A stretch of 64,000 nucleotides of DNA from JBHELT01 sp046262935 (lineage in GTDB: Bacteria > Actinomycetota > CADDZG01 > JAHWKV01), in contig JBHELT010000020.1 of NCBI GenBank assembly GCA_046262935.1, positions 1-64,000 on the forward strand. Reading direction: 5' to 3'. Positions 19,976-28,473 of the stretch are shown piece by piece. The notes under the pieces were generated by a model. It saw only the letters and a list, made by a program, of their open reading frames with translations, was not told the DNA's origin and made no database searches. A program made the translations under genes and the position numbers. Position 1 is the stretch's first letter. The number at the start of each line of letters is the position of its first letter.

Positions 19976-20713
19976 ATGGCCGACGACACCGATACGCGAA
20001 CCGACAGCGCCGGATCTTTCGCGCGAAGTCTCTTCACTCCCCTTCCGAAGTTCTATGACTTGCTCGAAACGATCCTCTCGCTTGGTCAGAACGCAAGATG
20101 GCGCGGCCGGATGATCGAGAAAGTTCTGCAGGTGCATCCATCTGTTGTGCTCGACGTTGCAACCGGTACCGCAGGGGTAGCGATTCAGTTGTGCGATGAC
20201 GTGGAGCGCGTTGTCGGCATCGACATCACTCACGCGATGGTTGCGATAGGAAAGAAGCGCATCGCGGATAGAGGTCTTGCTGACCGTATATCTATATCGA
20301 TCGGTGACGCGCAGCGATTGCCGTTTGAAGATGAGAGTTTCGACGCACTCACATTCACATATCTCTTACGTTACGTGCAGGACCCTGCGGCAACGATCGC
20401 AGAGCTTGGCAGAGTAACCAAAGCTGGCGGGCGCATGGCGAGCCTCGAATTTTCAGTGCCGTCCAATATTTTTTGGCGCGCGCTGTGGTTCGTTCATACG
20501 CGACTCGTGTTACCACTCGCCGGGTTGCCATTCGGAAAGGGCTGGTTCGAGGTCGGACGCTTCCTGGGGCCGAACATCCAAGCTCACTACAAGCGATATC
20601 CGATCGATCAACATGTGCAAGATTGGCAGAGGGCTGGGTTCGATGAAGTTGGCATCGCTTCGATGAGTTTGGGTGGCGGGCTCGTGATGTGGGGAACCAA
20701 GAAGGGTGGATAA
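19976..20713 (+). CDS. UbiE/MenG-like SAM-dependent methyltransferase
   Basis: A class I methyltransferase of 245 residues, the usual size of demethylmenaquinone methyltransferase. Seen: glycine-rich SAM site VVLDVATGTAGVAI, acidic GIDITHAM, GDAQRLPFEDESFDALTFTY and ELGRVTKAGGRMASLEF, all typical of UbiE/MenG. It would methylate demethylmenaquinone at the membrane in quinone synthesis, but the UbiE family also methylates other lipids. The ATG at 19976 gives MADDTDTRT; an in-frame GTG at 19958 is the alternative. Its stop overlaps the start of the next gene by 8 nt, so the two are likely translated together. Confidence 0.8.
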   Translation: MADDTDTRTDSAGSFARSLFTPLPKFYDLLETILSLGQNARWRGRMIEKVLQVHPSVVLDVATGTAGVAIQLCDDVERVVGIDITHAMVAIGKKRIADRGLADRISISIGDAQRLPFEDESFDALTFTYLLRYVQDPAATIAELGRVTKAGGRMASLEFSVPSNIFWRALWFVHTRLVLPLAGLPFGKGWFEVGRFLGPNIQAHYKRYPIDQHVQDWQRAGFDEVGIASMSLGGGLVMWGTKKGG

Positions 20714-21440
20714 CGAAGAGGTAAGACCGGCCTTCTATGCCGCTCGTCAGGGGACTGTGAGCGATTGGTGGACGCTGCTTCACCCTCCTTACACCGCCTG
20801 GCACCTTTCTTACGTGCTGATAGGGGCGGGTCTTGCCCCTCATATCGACCTTAGGAGGCTCGCGGCGACACTCGTTGCGTTCTTCCTTGCGGTCGGCATC
20901 AGCGCACATGCCCTCGATGAGCTGAACGGTCGCCCCCTCAAGACTCGGATCGGTGACAAGGGTTTGTGGATCGCATCGGTTGTCGGGCTTTTGGGGGCCA
21001 TATCCCTTGGGGCATTGGGAGCCATACAAGTCAGCGTGTGGCTGCTGGCGTTCATCCCAGCGGGCGCCTTCCTTGTATTGGCTTACAACTTGGAATGGTT
21101 CGACGGACTTTTCCACTCCGACTTCGTCTTCGCCGCCGCCTGGGGAAGCTTCCCCGTTCTAACCGCGGCGTTCGCCCAGAAGGGATACGTCACATTCGCT
21201 GAAGCGTTGGCGGCCGTGGCTGCCTTCGGTCTGTCGGCGGCGCAACGAACACTCAGTACACCCGCACGCTCGATGCGACGCCAGGTCATTCGTTTCGAAG
21301 CAACAGTCACTACTGCAGACGGTTCGCGTGCGTTCAGTCGCCAAGATCTCATCGAACCTTTGGAGCGCGCACTTAGGATCTTGTCCTGGACTGTGCTTGC
21401 CCTCGGCCTCAGCCTCGTCACATCGAAAGTCATGCGATGA
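20706..21440 (+). CDS. polytopic membrane protein coupled to UbiE-like gene, possibly UbiA-related
   Basis: 244 residues from a GTG start, with about six to seven hydrophobic segments covering most of the protein up to residue 185 and one at the C-terminus. A conserved-looking polar patch, HALDELNGRPLKTRIGD, after the second segment resembles the aspartate-rich loop of UbiA prenyltransferases but lacks the full NDxxDxxxD. The 8-nt overlap with the methyltransferase suggests a shared role in quinone or lipid metabolism. Family assignment is tentative. Confidence 0.65.
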   Translation: MDNEEVRPAFYAARQGTVSDWWTLLHPPYTAWHLSYVLIGAGLAPHIDLRRLAATLVAFFLAVGISAHALDELNGRPLKTRIGDKGLWIASVVGLLGAISLGALGAIQVSVWLLAFIPAGAFLVLAYNLEWFDGLFHSDFVFAAAWGSFPVLTAAFAQKGYVTFAEALAAVAAFGLSAAQRTLSTPARSMRRQVIRFEATVTTADGSRAFSRQDLIEPLERALRILSWTVLALGLSLVTSKVMR

Positions 21441-21544
21441 ACGGCGCAACTCGTTCACTGCCAGACGTAGATCTATGCTGAGCGTTGCCGTTACCTCACA
21501 ATCCCCCGCTAACGTTCCGAGTCGCCAACGGATGGGAGTAGGAA

Positions 21545-22279
21545 GTGCATAGATTCGAAGGAGAAACGGTGGTTATAACCGGTGCGGCTTCAGGCATCGG
21601 GGCCGAGATGGCGAGGCTGTTCGCAGTTGAAGGAGCCTTCGTTGTTGGTGGCGACATCATGCCCGACGACATCCCTGGTGACGGTATGAAGGTGCGGGTG
21701 GATGTGTCGAACGAGGACGACGTTGCGGCGCTCATCCGGCAGGCCCAGGACAAAACCGGTCGCCTCGACATCCTCTGCAACAATGCGGGCATCGGGTCCA
21801 CCGCGGACCCCATATCTTGTTCGCTCGAGGAATGGGACCGAGTATTCTCGGTGAACGTTCGCGGCGTCTTCCTCGGAACAAAGTACGCGCTGCCCATCAT
21901 GCTTGGGCAAGGAAGAGGAGCCATCATCAACACGGCATCGATCGCCGGCCTCGTTGGCCTAAGGGACCGCGCCGCGTATTGCGCAAGCAAAGGTGCGGTG
22001 GTCACTTTCACGAAACAGGTTGCGGTTCAATACGCAGGCACGGGAGTACGGTGCAACTGCGTCTGTCCGGGGACGGTCGACTCCCCCTGGGTCCAACGTT
22101 TGCTTGACGAAAGCGACGATCCGTCTGCCATGCGCGATGCGTTGGTCGCCCGCCAACCTGTTGGCAGGTTGGCTGAACCCCGGGAGATCGCGGCTGCCGC
22201 GCTTTACCTTGCCTCCAAAGACGCTGAGTTCATTACCGGTACGTCTCTTGTGATCGACGGAGGACTGCTTGCCGGTTGA
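21545..22279 (+). CDS. short-chain dehydrogenase/reductase (SDR)
   Basis: A classical SDR of 244 residues with the NAD(P) site TGAASGIG, NNAGIG, and the catalytic Tyr-x-x-x-Lys in YCASKGA preceded by the active serine (TASIAGL). The acidic GGDIM after strand 2 suggests NAD preference. The C-terminal FITGTSLVIDGG is standard for the family. GTG start at 21545 with GGAG upstream. It oxidises a hydroxyl group of an unknown substrate. The CocE-like hydrolase follows after 24 nt, so both may be one transcript, and the sugar-oxidising genes begin immediately beyond it on the other strand. Confidence 0.9.
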   Translation: MHRFEGETVVITGAASGIGAEMARLFAVEGAFVVGGDIMPDDIPGDGMKVRVDVSNEDDVAALIRQAQDKTGRLDILCNNAGIGSTADPISCSLEEWDRVFSVNVRGVFLGTKYALPIMLGQGRGAIINTASIAGLVGLRDRAAYCASKGAVVTFTKQVAVQYAGTGVRCNCVCPGTVDSPWVQRLLDESDDPSAMRDALVARQPVGRLAEPREIAAAALYLASKDAEFITGTSLVIDGGLLAG

Positions 22280-22303
22280 CCTGGCCAAGACCACATCCGA
22301 GCC

Positions 22304-23950
22304 ATGACGAAATTGCGAAAGCGGCTTTGGGTCGACGAGGCTTCGGTCCCCATGCGCGACGGGACATCGCTCTTCGCAGACGTGTGCGTTCCCGATGACG
22401 GCAAGCGGCATCCTGTCTTCTTTATCAGGACCCCTTATTCGCGATCAGCATCAAGGGCTGTTTGGGATCCGGTGATACTCGCAGCCAATGGCTGGGCGGT
22501 CGTATCCCAAGACGTCAGGGGCTGCTTCTCGTCGGAGGGAACATTCCAACCATTCCACCAAGAGATCGGCGACGGTTACGACTCGGTGAAATGGTGCGCT
22601 TCGCAGCCTTGGAGTAACGGCAACGTCATAACGGCCGGTTGGTCTTACCCAGGAGCGGCGGCGCTTTTAGCCGCCGTTGGCAAACCCAAAGCATTGAGAG
22701 CGGTTGGAGCAGCGATCACAGGGTCCGATTACGCCGAAGACTGGTTCTGGGAGAGGGGCGTCTTGAAGCAGGGATTCGCCCAAGCTTGGGCTACCAACCT
22801 CGCTGCGGGGATGCCATGGCGATCCATGCAACATCGATTGAAAGCTCTTGGCATGACCGATAACTGGCGAGCCTTGTACGACAAACCCCTCGGAACATCA
22901 TCGGTGGGTGAGATGTTCGAGCCATACCTTAGATGGATGGACCCACATGACAAGTCGTACTGGCACCCCATCCGGCTAACGAGGCATCATCGAAAGATGG
23001 ATGTTGCCGGTTTTCACGTGGCCGGTTGGTACGACATCTTTTGCGAGGGAAGCATCGCGAACTACCTGGGTCTCAAGAACAAAGCTCCAACAGGATACGC
23101 GCGCGATTCACAACGGTTGATCATCGGTCCCTGGACCCACGACGCGCTCTACATGCGGAATGTGGGACAGGCCGACCTCGGTATCCATGCTTTGGGCATC
23201 GACGTCCCCGACAAGATGCAGGCCTGGCTCAAGCGAGCGGCCGAAGGCAAGCCAGTGAAGAGTGGAGTTCGAGCTTTCATGCTGGGCACCAACATATGGA
23301 GGGAGTTCAACCAGTGGCCGCCGCCGAGCAAGCCGATCGCCTTGTATCTCGGATCGCGCCTCGGTGCCAACTCGCTGAACGGCGATGGTGCTCTTTCCCG
23401 TCATGTGCCCACGGCGAGCGAAGATCATTTCATCTATGACCCTTTCGACCCAGTTCCGACTTTGGGAGGACGGGGCCTGGATCCGGTCATTCAGATGTCC
23501 GGCGCGTTCGATCAATGGAGCGTCGAGTCACGCGATGACGTTCTCGTCTATACAGGTGATCGGTTAGAACGCGATTTGATCGTCGCAGGAGAAGTGATCG
23601 CATCGATAACGTTCGCAACCACAGGACAGTCGGCAGACATCACGGCGAAACTCGTTGATGTGTACCCCGACGGCAGCACACTGAATGTATTGGACTCGGT
23701 GCAACGGGCCACGTTCAAACCAGGCAAGCCGAGGACCGTAGAAGTGAAACTTGGGAACATCGCCGCGGTCTTCGTTGCTGGCCATCGCGTCCGGCTGCAG
23801 GTCTCGTCTTCGAACTTCCCAAGACTCGACCGCAATCCTTCAACCGGGGTGCCTTCTCCTGCCGCCACCGCCTTGAAAGGAGCCAGCCAAACCGTCTTCG
23901 TCGGCGGGATCAAGCCATCCTTGATCAGTCTGCCCGTCCTCGCCCGTTAG
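22304..23950 (+). CDS. CocE/NonD family alpha/beta hydrolase (X-Pro dipeptidyl-peptidase-like)
   Basis: 548 residues, the family's usual length. Seen: the N-terminal MRDGTSLFADVCVP strand, RTPYSR, the oxyanion segment SQDVRGCFSSEGTF, the nucleophile elbow GWSYPG, AGWYDIFCEGS, and GPWTHDALY with the likely catalytic histidine. A C-terminal jelly-roll domain begins near residue 325. Family members hydrolyse esters, amides or peptides; the substrate here cannot be told. There is no signal peptide, so it is cytoplasmic. Its stop codon overlaps the stop of the convergent enolase-family gene by 4 nt, with no room for a terminator. Confidence 0.88.
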   Translation: MTKLRKRLWVDEASVPMRDGTSLFADVCVPDDGKRHPVFFIRTPYSRSASRAVWDPVILAANGWAVVSQDVRGCFSSEGTFQPFHQEIGDGYDSVKWCASQPWSNGNVITAGWSYPGAAALLAAVGKPKALRAVGAAITGSDYAEDWFWERGVLKQGFAQAWATNLAAGMPWRSMQHRLKALGMTDNWRALYDKPLGTSSVGEMFEPYLRWMDPHDKSYWHPIRLTRHHRKMDVAGFHVAGWYDIFCEGSIANYLGLKNKAPTGYARDSQRLIIGPWTHDALYMRNVGQADLGIHALGIDVPDKMQAWLKRAAEGKPVKSGVRAFMLGTNIWREFNQWPPPSKPIALYLGSRLGANSLNGDGALSRHVPTASEDHFIYDPFDPVPTLGGRGLDPVIQMSGAFDQWSVESRDDVLVYTGDRLERDLIVAGEVIASITFATTGQSADITAKLVDVYPDGSTLNVLDSVQRATFKPGKPRTVEVKLGNIAAVFVAGHRVRLQVSSSNFPRLDRNPSTGVPSPAATALKGASQTVFVGGIKPSLISLPVLAR

Positions 23951-25185
23951 ACGCGGGGAGTTGCATAACGCTGACCGGGAACCAGTGCCCACCAATCTGG
24001 ACGGCCCGGATCACGATCGTAGGGGTAACCGCCAAGTTCCTTGAACAGCTCGGAGTACCGGGCGAATCTCTCAGGATCAAGGCGAACCCCTAGACCGGGG
24101 CCCTCGGGAACCGAGATGTTTCCGTTCTCGTACTTCATCAACCCGCCCTCGATGACATCGTCAGTGAGGTGGTGATAATGCGCGTCCGCCGCGAACCTAA
24201 GATTGGGAAGCAATGCCCCGAGGTGAAGCATGGTCGCTAATTGGATCCCCAGTTCCCCGCTTGAGTGCACCGCGACACCCCACTGGAACGTCTCGCAAAC
24301 TTGCCCGGCCTTCAGGGCTTGCCGGAGGCCTCCCCAAAAGGTGGTGTCCAGCAAGATCACATCGATCGCTTCTGTCCTTATGCACTGAGCGAGCTGTTCG
24401 AAGTTCACGACCACCGTATTAGTGGCAGTTGGTATCGAGATGCGGTCCCTCACGCGGCGCATGCCCTCCATCCCAAAGACGGGATCTTCGAGATAGTCGT
24501 TTCGCAGATCTGCGATCCTTTGCGCAACCCATATCGACTCTTCCACCGTCCACATCGCATTCGGATCGAGTCGAACGTGATCGTCGGGGAATGCTTCCGC
24601 CACTGCCCTGAAAACATCGACATCGTGTTCAGGCGGGAAGTAGCCACCCTTTAACTTATGTGTGGAAAATCCGTGTTTGATGACCAATTCCTTGGCGTGC
24701 GTGACCATCTCTTCAGGGGTTTCTTCCCCACCCACACCCGTCTGCTCGTTGGGATATCGAAAGAATAAGTACGAGGCGAAAGGGACCGACTCTCTGAGGG
24801 CTCCCCCCAATAGATCGCAAACCCTCATGCCAAGGGAAAGCCCCATGAGGTCTAGGCATGCGAACTCGAGAGCAGCATGCAACTGCATCCGGTTGTTATA
24901 CAAAGATGCAGTTGGGTTCATGAGTTTCCAACGCAACGCTTCAAGGTCGAATGGATCGTGCCCTATCACGTATTCCTTGAGTCCTTTGAATGCGATCTCT
25001 GCCGACTCTCCGCCGCCTCCCATCTCGCCGAGTCCAACTAAGCCCTCAGACGTTTCTACCTCGACGATGGTTCTTACGAACCTGCCCCAATGTGCTCCGG
25101 TCGCATGGCGAAGAGGCGCCTCGAGCGGAACCGTGACCGGCGTTGCCCTAACATCGGTTATGACACCTGCGGGACTCTTCTTCAT
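23947..25185 (-). CDS. enolase-superfamily sugar-acid dehydratase, glucarate dehydratase type
   Basis: 412 residues of the mandelate racemase/enolase superfamily. The glucarate-dehydratase set is present: KLKGG (paired lysines), RLDPNAMW, YLEDPVFG, ATNTVVVN, LLDTTFWGG and the catalytic histidine in VAVHSSGELG. Such enzymes remove water from an aldonic or aldaric acid to give a 2-keto-3-deoxy acid, with Mg2+ held by the three acidic sites. I choose ATG 25185, whose A is shared with the TGA of the upstream SDR; GGAGGG lies 5 nt before it. Last gene of the ten-gene minus operon. Upstream SDR and SMP-30 genes supply dehydrogenase and lactonase steps, so the trio could run an oxidative sugar pathway. 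The exact substrate is open. Confidence 0.9.
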   Translation of the reverse strand: MKKSPAGVITDVRATPVTVPLEAPLRHATGAHWGRFVRTIVEVETSEGLVGLGEMGGGGESAEIAFKGLKEYVIGHDPFDLEALRWKLMNPTASLYNNRMQLHAALEFACLDLMGLSLGMRVCDLLGGALRESVPFASYLFFRYPNEQTGVGGEETPEEMVTHAKELVIKHGFSTHKLKGGYFPPEHDVDVFRAVAEAFPDDHVRLDPNAMWTVEESIWVAQRIADLRNDYLEDPVFGMEGMRRVRDRISIPTATNTVVVNFEQLAQCIRTEAIDVILLDTTFWGGLRQALKAGQVCETFQWGVAVHSSGELGIQLATMLHLGALLPNLRFAADAHYHHLTDDVIEGGLMKYENGNISVPEGPGLGVRLDPERFARYSELFKELGGYPYDRDPGRPDWWALVPGQRYATPRV

Positions 25186-25991
25186 CAAGTCCCTCCGATC
25201 GTCGAAAGAAGTCCACCGTCAACTAACAACGATGCCCCCGTGATGAAGGAAGAATGAGGACCGGCAAGGAATGCAACCGCTTGACCAACTTCGGACGGGG
25301 CGGCGACGCGCCCCATCGGATGCATGTGACCCCATCTTTCGATCGCCTTGTCGGGATCGTCGGCGAACAAAGCTGCTGCGTCTCTCAGCATCGGAGTATC
25401 GACTGAACCCGGCAGGATGGCGTTCACTCTGATGTCGGGTGCATGGTCAACTGCCATCGCGCGCGTAAGAGCTACGACCCCTCCCTTACTGGCCGCATAT
25501 GCCGCGACGCCTCGCTGGGCGGCTAGAGCTTGCACAGAGGCGATGTTCACGATCGATCCGCCCCCTGCCGCCATGATGGCGGGGACCGCGTACTTCGACA
25601 TCAGGAATATCCCTTTGAGATTCACGCCAAGGACTTCGTCCCACTGTTCCTCAGGCGCTTCGACGACGCTTCCGTATCGTTGTATCCCGGCGCTGTTGAC
25701 CAAGATGGAAACCTGGCCCAGTTTCTTGACCGCGCTGGCAACCATGCGTTTAGCATCAGCAGAAGAAGAGACATCGCCTTTGACAAAGACCACTGGCGCA
25801 GTAGAACCGGCTAACCCTTTAACAGCGGCCCTGCCAGCCTTGTCGTCAGAGTCGCAGATGGCGACGCTCGCCCCCTCCGAAGCTAAGGCATGAGCTGCGG
25901 CAAGACCGATACCCTTCCCGGCCCCGGTAACTATCGCGACCCGGCCTTTCAATGCACCCTCGTTTCGCGGGCGACTCGCCGCTGCACTCAT
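25185..25991 (-). CDS. short-chain dehydrogenase/reductase, probable sugar dehydrogenase
   Basis: 268 residues with TGAGKGIG, NSAGIQ, a serine in NIASVQ, YAASKGG and the C-terminal SFITGASLLVDGG. CDSDDK after strand 2 favours NAD. ATG 25991 overlaps the stop of the SMP-30 gene (ATGA), and its own stop overlaps the start of the dehydratase. The close coupling to a lactonase and a sugar-acid dehydratase suggests it oxidises a free aldose to the lactone. This role is inferred from neighbours only. Confidence 0.88.
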   Translation of the reverse strand: MSAAASRPRNEGALKGRVAIVTGAGKGIGLAAAHALASEGASVAICDSDDKAGRAAVKGLAGSTAPVVFVKGDVSSSADAKRMVASAVKKLGQVSILVNSAGIQRYGSVVEAPEEQWDEVLGVNLKGIFLMSKYAVPAIMAAGGGSIVNIASVQALAAQRGVAAYAASKGGVVALTRAMAVDHAPDIRVNAILPGSVDTPMLRDAAALFADDPDKAIERWGHMHPMGRVAAPSEVGQAVAFLAGPHSSFITGASLLVDGGLLSTIGGT

Positions 25992-26854
25992 ATCTTTGGG
26001 TACCGAAGGGCAAGGCCTTCAACGCCCCAATCGCACACCGACAAGTGCCACCTGCCGAGGTTGCCGGTGACGAACCTTCTTCGATCGTCCCCGATGAAAA
26101 CACCGTTAGTTGGGGCGGAAAGAAGGGTTCCCTCCGCATCTTCGGCAACGATCTCGACCTCGCCGACCGCGGATACTCGATAGATGCGATCCGGACGGTA
26201 GCAGCAAACATAGGCGTTGCCGTTGACGTCAAGAGCAATTCCGTCGGGGACCGAGCCGGGCAATTCGGCGATCACCTCACGCTCTCCCGCGGACCCATCT
26301 TGCTGGATCGGGATGCGAACCAACCCAGGAGTGCAAGATTCCAAAACCAACAGACTCTTTCCGTCCACAGACAAACACGATCCATTCGGAAAGTTGGTGG
26401 AAGCCTCGCTCCAAACGCTTGTAGTTCCCGCTGCGTCGATCCGGAAGATGCAACCGTCATCGCCCTTCCAGGTCCCCGAGTCCGTGACATACAAGTTGCC
26501 AGTTTCGTCGAAAGCAGGCCAATTCGGATTCACCATCTTGCGATCGTTGGTGCCGGACGAATAGACCTCGACACTGCCGCTTTCGGGATCGACCTTGAGC
26601 ATCTGGCGACGGCCGACGTCACAGCAATAAAGAATGCCACCGGCGTCCGCGCAGAGACCAAGCATGAAGCCTCCCGTTGAGGCGACTTGGGCAACGTTGG
26701 GTTCATCGACATCGATCCGATACACCTGACCGGCTTCCCCCCCTGCGAACAATCTGCCAGAAGCATCAACACAAACACCTTCTGGGTGATCGAGTCCTTC
26801 CACTAGAACGCTGAATCGGTTTGCATCGACCATGGCAGCATCATATGAGGTCAT
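25988..26854 (-). CDS. SMP-30/gluconolactonase-like beta-propeller lactonase
   Basis: 288 residues forming a six-bladed propeller of the SMP-30/LRE family. Seen: HPEGVCVDASGRLFAGG with the metal-binding glutamate, NPNWPAFDETGNLYVTDSG with the asparagine, PDGIALDVNGNAYVC with the aspartate, and the repeating G.L...D..G strands. These enzymes open sugar lactones to aldonic acids using a divalent metal. ATG 26854 overlaps the stop of the binding protein; a second ATG at 26833 is possible. In the operon it sits between a transport protein and the SDR. Confidence 0.85.
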   Translation of the reverse strand: MTSYDAAMVDANRFSVLVEGLDHPEGVCVDASGRLFAGGEAGQVYRIDVDEPNVAQVASTGGFMLGLCADAGGILYCCDVGRRQMLKVDPESGSVEVYSSGTNDRKMVNPNWPAFDETGNLYVTDSGTWKGDDGCIFRIDAAGTTSVWSEASTNFPNGSCLSVDGKSLLVLESCTPGLVRIPIQQDGSAGEREVIAELPGSVPDGIALDVNGNAYVCCYRPDRIYRVSAVGEVEIVAEDAEGTLLSAPTNGVFIGDDRRRFVTGNLGRWHLSVCDWGVEGLALRYPKI

Positions 26855-28473
26855 TTCAAAAATGCCTCTCTGAGGTTTGGCATTGCGGAGAAGGAAGAGA
26901 ACGGCTTACCTCTCGCGAAATCAACGTTTGCAGAAAACGTGAAACCTCTGCGGTCGAATACCAAAGGCGTCATCGGCATCTGGTCGCAAACTATCGTTTC
27001 GGCCCGCGCGTAGTCGAGCCGCCTGTCGGCGTCGTCGGCATCTTTGCGAGCGGTAAGGATGGCTTCATCGAGGTCGCGCGAACTGAAACGACTCAGGTTG
27101 TCGCGACCGATGGAATCGCTATGGAACAAGGGGAAGATGACTGCATCGGCGCTGGGATACCTGGGGGACCACGCGTATCTGAAGACGCCGTCGAATCCCG
27201 AGCCCTTCGTTCCTTTCGCCAGGTAGTCCTCCCATTGCATCGGCATCATCGCTGGTTCGATACCGAACGCGGCTTGAAGCTGGGTCGCGATCGAATCCAT
27301 CAGCTGGGAGTTAGCGAACTCGTCGTTGTAATAGAACTTGACCTTGACTCCCGAAAGAGACACCTTCGCCTTGGAAAGCAACAAACGAGCCTGTTCGAGA
27401 TTTGGTTTTGCTCCGACATCTGCCGCGCATCTTCGCGACGTTGCGCTCTCGATCGAGGCAGGTATGAAACGATCGGCGGGTACCCTCTTGTGCTGGTAGA
27501 CATTCGAGGCCACCGCCTCCCGATCGATCGCCAGGCTGATCGCCCGCCTCACCGTGGGTTCGTCGAATGGGGGAAGTGAGGTTGGAAAACCGAGTAACTC
27601 AACTTGAGTCGTCAGCGCCATCGGCCCGCCCTGGCCTGAAACAACCTGGGCGATGGACACATCAGCTGGTATGGGTCCTCCAGCAGACGTGAGTTCGAAG
27701 ATCACGCCACTCGCGTATCCGTCTCCACCAGAAACGAATGCAGCATTCTTGCCGTAATAGGAACCGAAGCGATCGAGAGTTATCGTGTTGCCGGTGAATG
27801 CGGATCTCAGTTTGTATGGTCCGGCACAGACAGGTTTCGCTTCGAAAGCATGCGGATCTCTTTCGACCTCCTCATGCGGCACGGGTGACAAAGCCGGATC
27901 GGCAAGGGCTCTATAGAAGTCTGCGAACGGGCGGTCGAGGTCGATCTCAACTGAATGGTCATCTACGATCTTCACTCCCGACAGACGCTGCCTCAGATGG
28001 TCGTCCCTGGTCTGAAGATCGCCGTGGACGAAAGGAAAGCCAACAACGTTCCTCAGCAGATCCGAAGCCAAAGACGCGAACTCTAGCGACGCCACCCTCG
28101 ACAGCGTGTAACCGATGTCGTCGGCTACAAGCTGTCTTCCATTCTGGAACATGACGTTCTTCCTGATCTTCACAAAGAGCTTCCTGCCGTTATCGGTGAC
28201 GGTCCAACCTTCTGCGATCGCCGGCCGTGGCCTTCCGCTTACCGGGTCGAGCATGATCAATTGATCGCACATCATCGATGCGACAAGCTGGCCGTTTGGC
28301 TCGTGGACGCTGCCGGGATCGATGCCGTCGGGCTGACCAATCGCTACCGTGAGGACCCCTCCGCGATGTGTTTGCTTGGTGGCATCTGGTGAGATGACTG
28401 CCTTGTCGGCTGTGCGCGTGCAACCCACGAAGGGCAGGAATGCCAGGAAGGCAAAACAGATGCTACGGATCAT
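26851..28473 (-). CDS. lipoprotein, family 5 (Opp/Dpp-type) solute-binding protein
   Basis: 540 residues. ATG 28473 overlaps the preceding stop (ATGA) and gives the lipoprotein signal MIRSICFAFLAFLPFVGC. A longer in-frame extension upstream has no signal and is rejected. Mature part: GGVLTVAIGQPDGIDPG, then a family 5 body with VTDNGRKLFVKIRKNVMF, VADDIGYTLSRV and DGVFRYAWSPRYPSAD, as in peptide- or oligosaccharide-binding proteins. It would sit on the outer face of the membrane. No Opp-type permease or ATPase is nearby; the only transporter in the operon is Liv-like, so its partner is unclear. Confidence 0.85.
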   Translation of the reverse strand: MIRSICFAFLAFLPFVGCTRTADKAVISPDATKQTHRGGVLTVAIGQPDGIDPGSVHEPNGQLVASMMCDQLIMLDPVSGRPRPAIAEGWTVTDNGRKLFVKIRKNVMFQNGRQLVADDIGYTLSRVASLEFASLASDLLRNVVGFPFVHGDLQTRDDHLRQRLSGVKIVDDHSVEIDLDRPFADFYRALADPALSPVPHEEVERDPHAFEAKPVCAGPYKLRSAFTGNTITLDRFGSYYGKNAAFVSGGDGYASGVIFELTSAGGPIPADVSIAQVVSGQGGPMALTTQVELLGFPTSLPPFDEPTVRRAISLAIDREAVASNVYQHKRVPADRFIPASIESATSRRCAADVGAKPNLEQARLLLSKAKVSLSGVKVKFYYNDEFANSQLMDSIATQLQAAFGIEPAMMPMQWEDYLAKGTKGSGFDGVFRYAWSPRYPSADAVIFPLFHSDSIGRDNLSRFSSRDLDEAILTARKDADDADRRLDYARAETIVCDQMPMTPLVFDRRGFTFSANVDFARGKPFSSFSAMPNLREAFLK

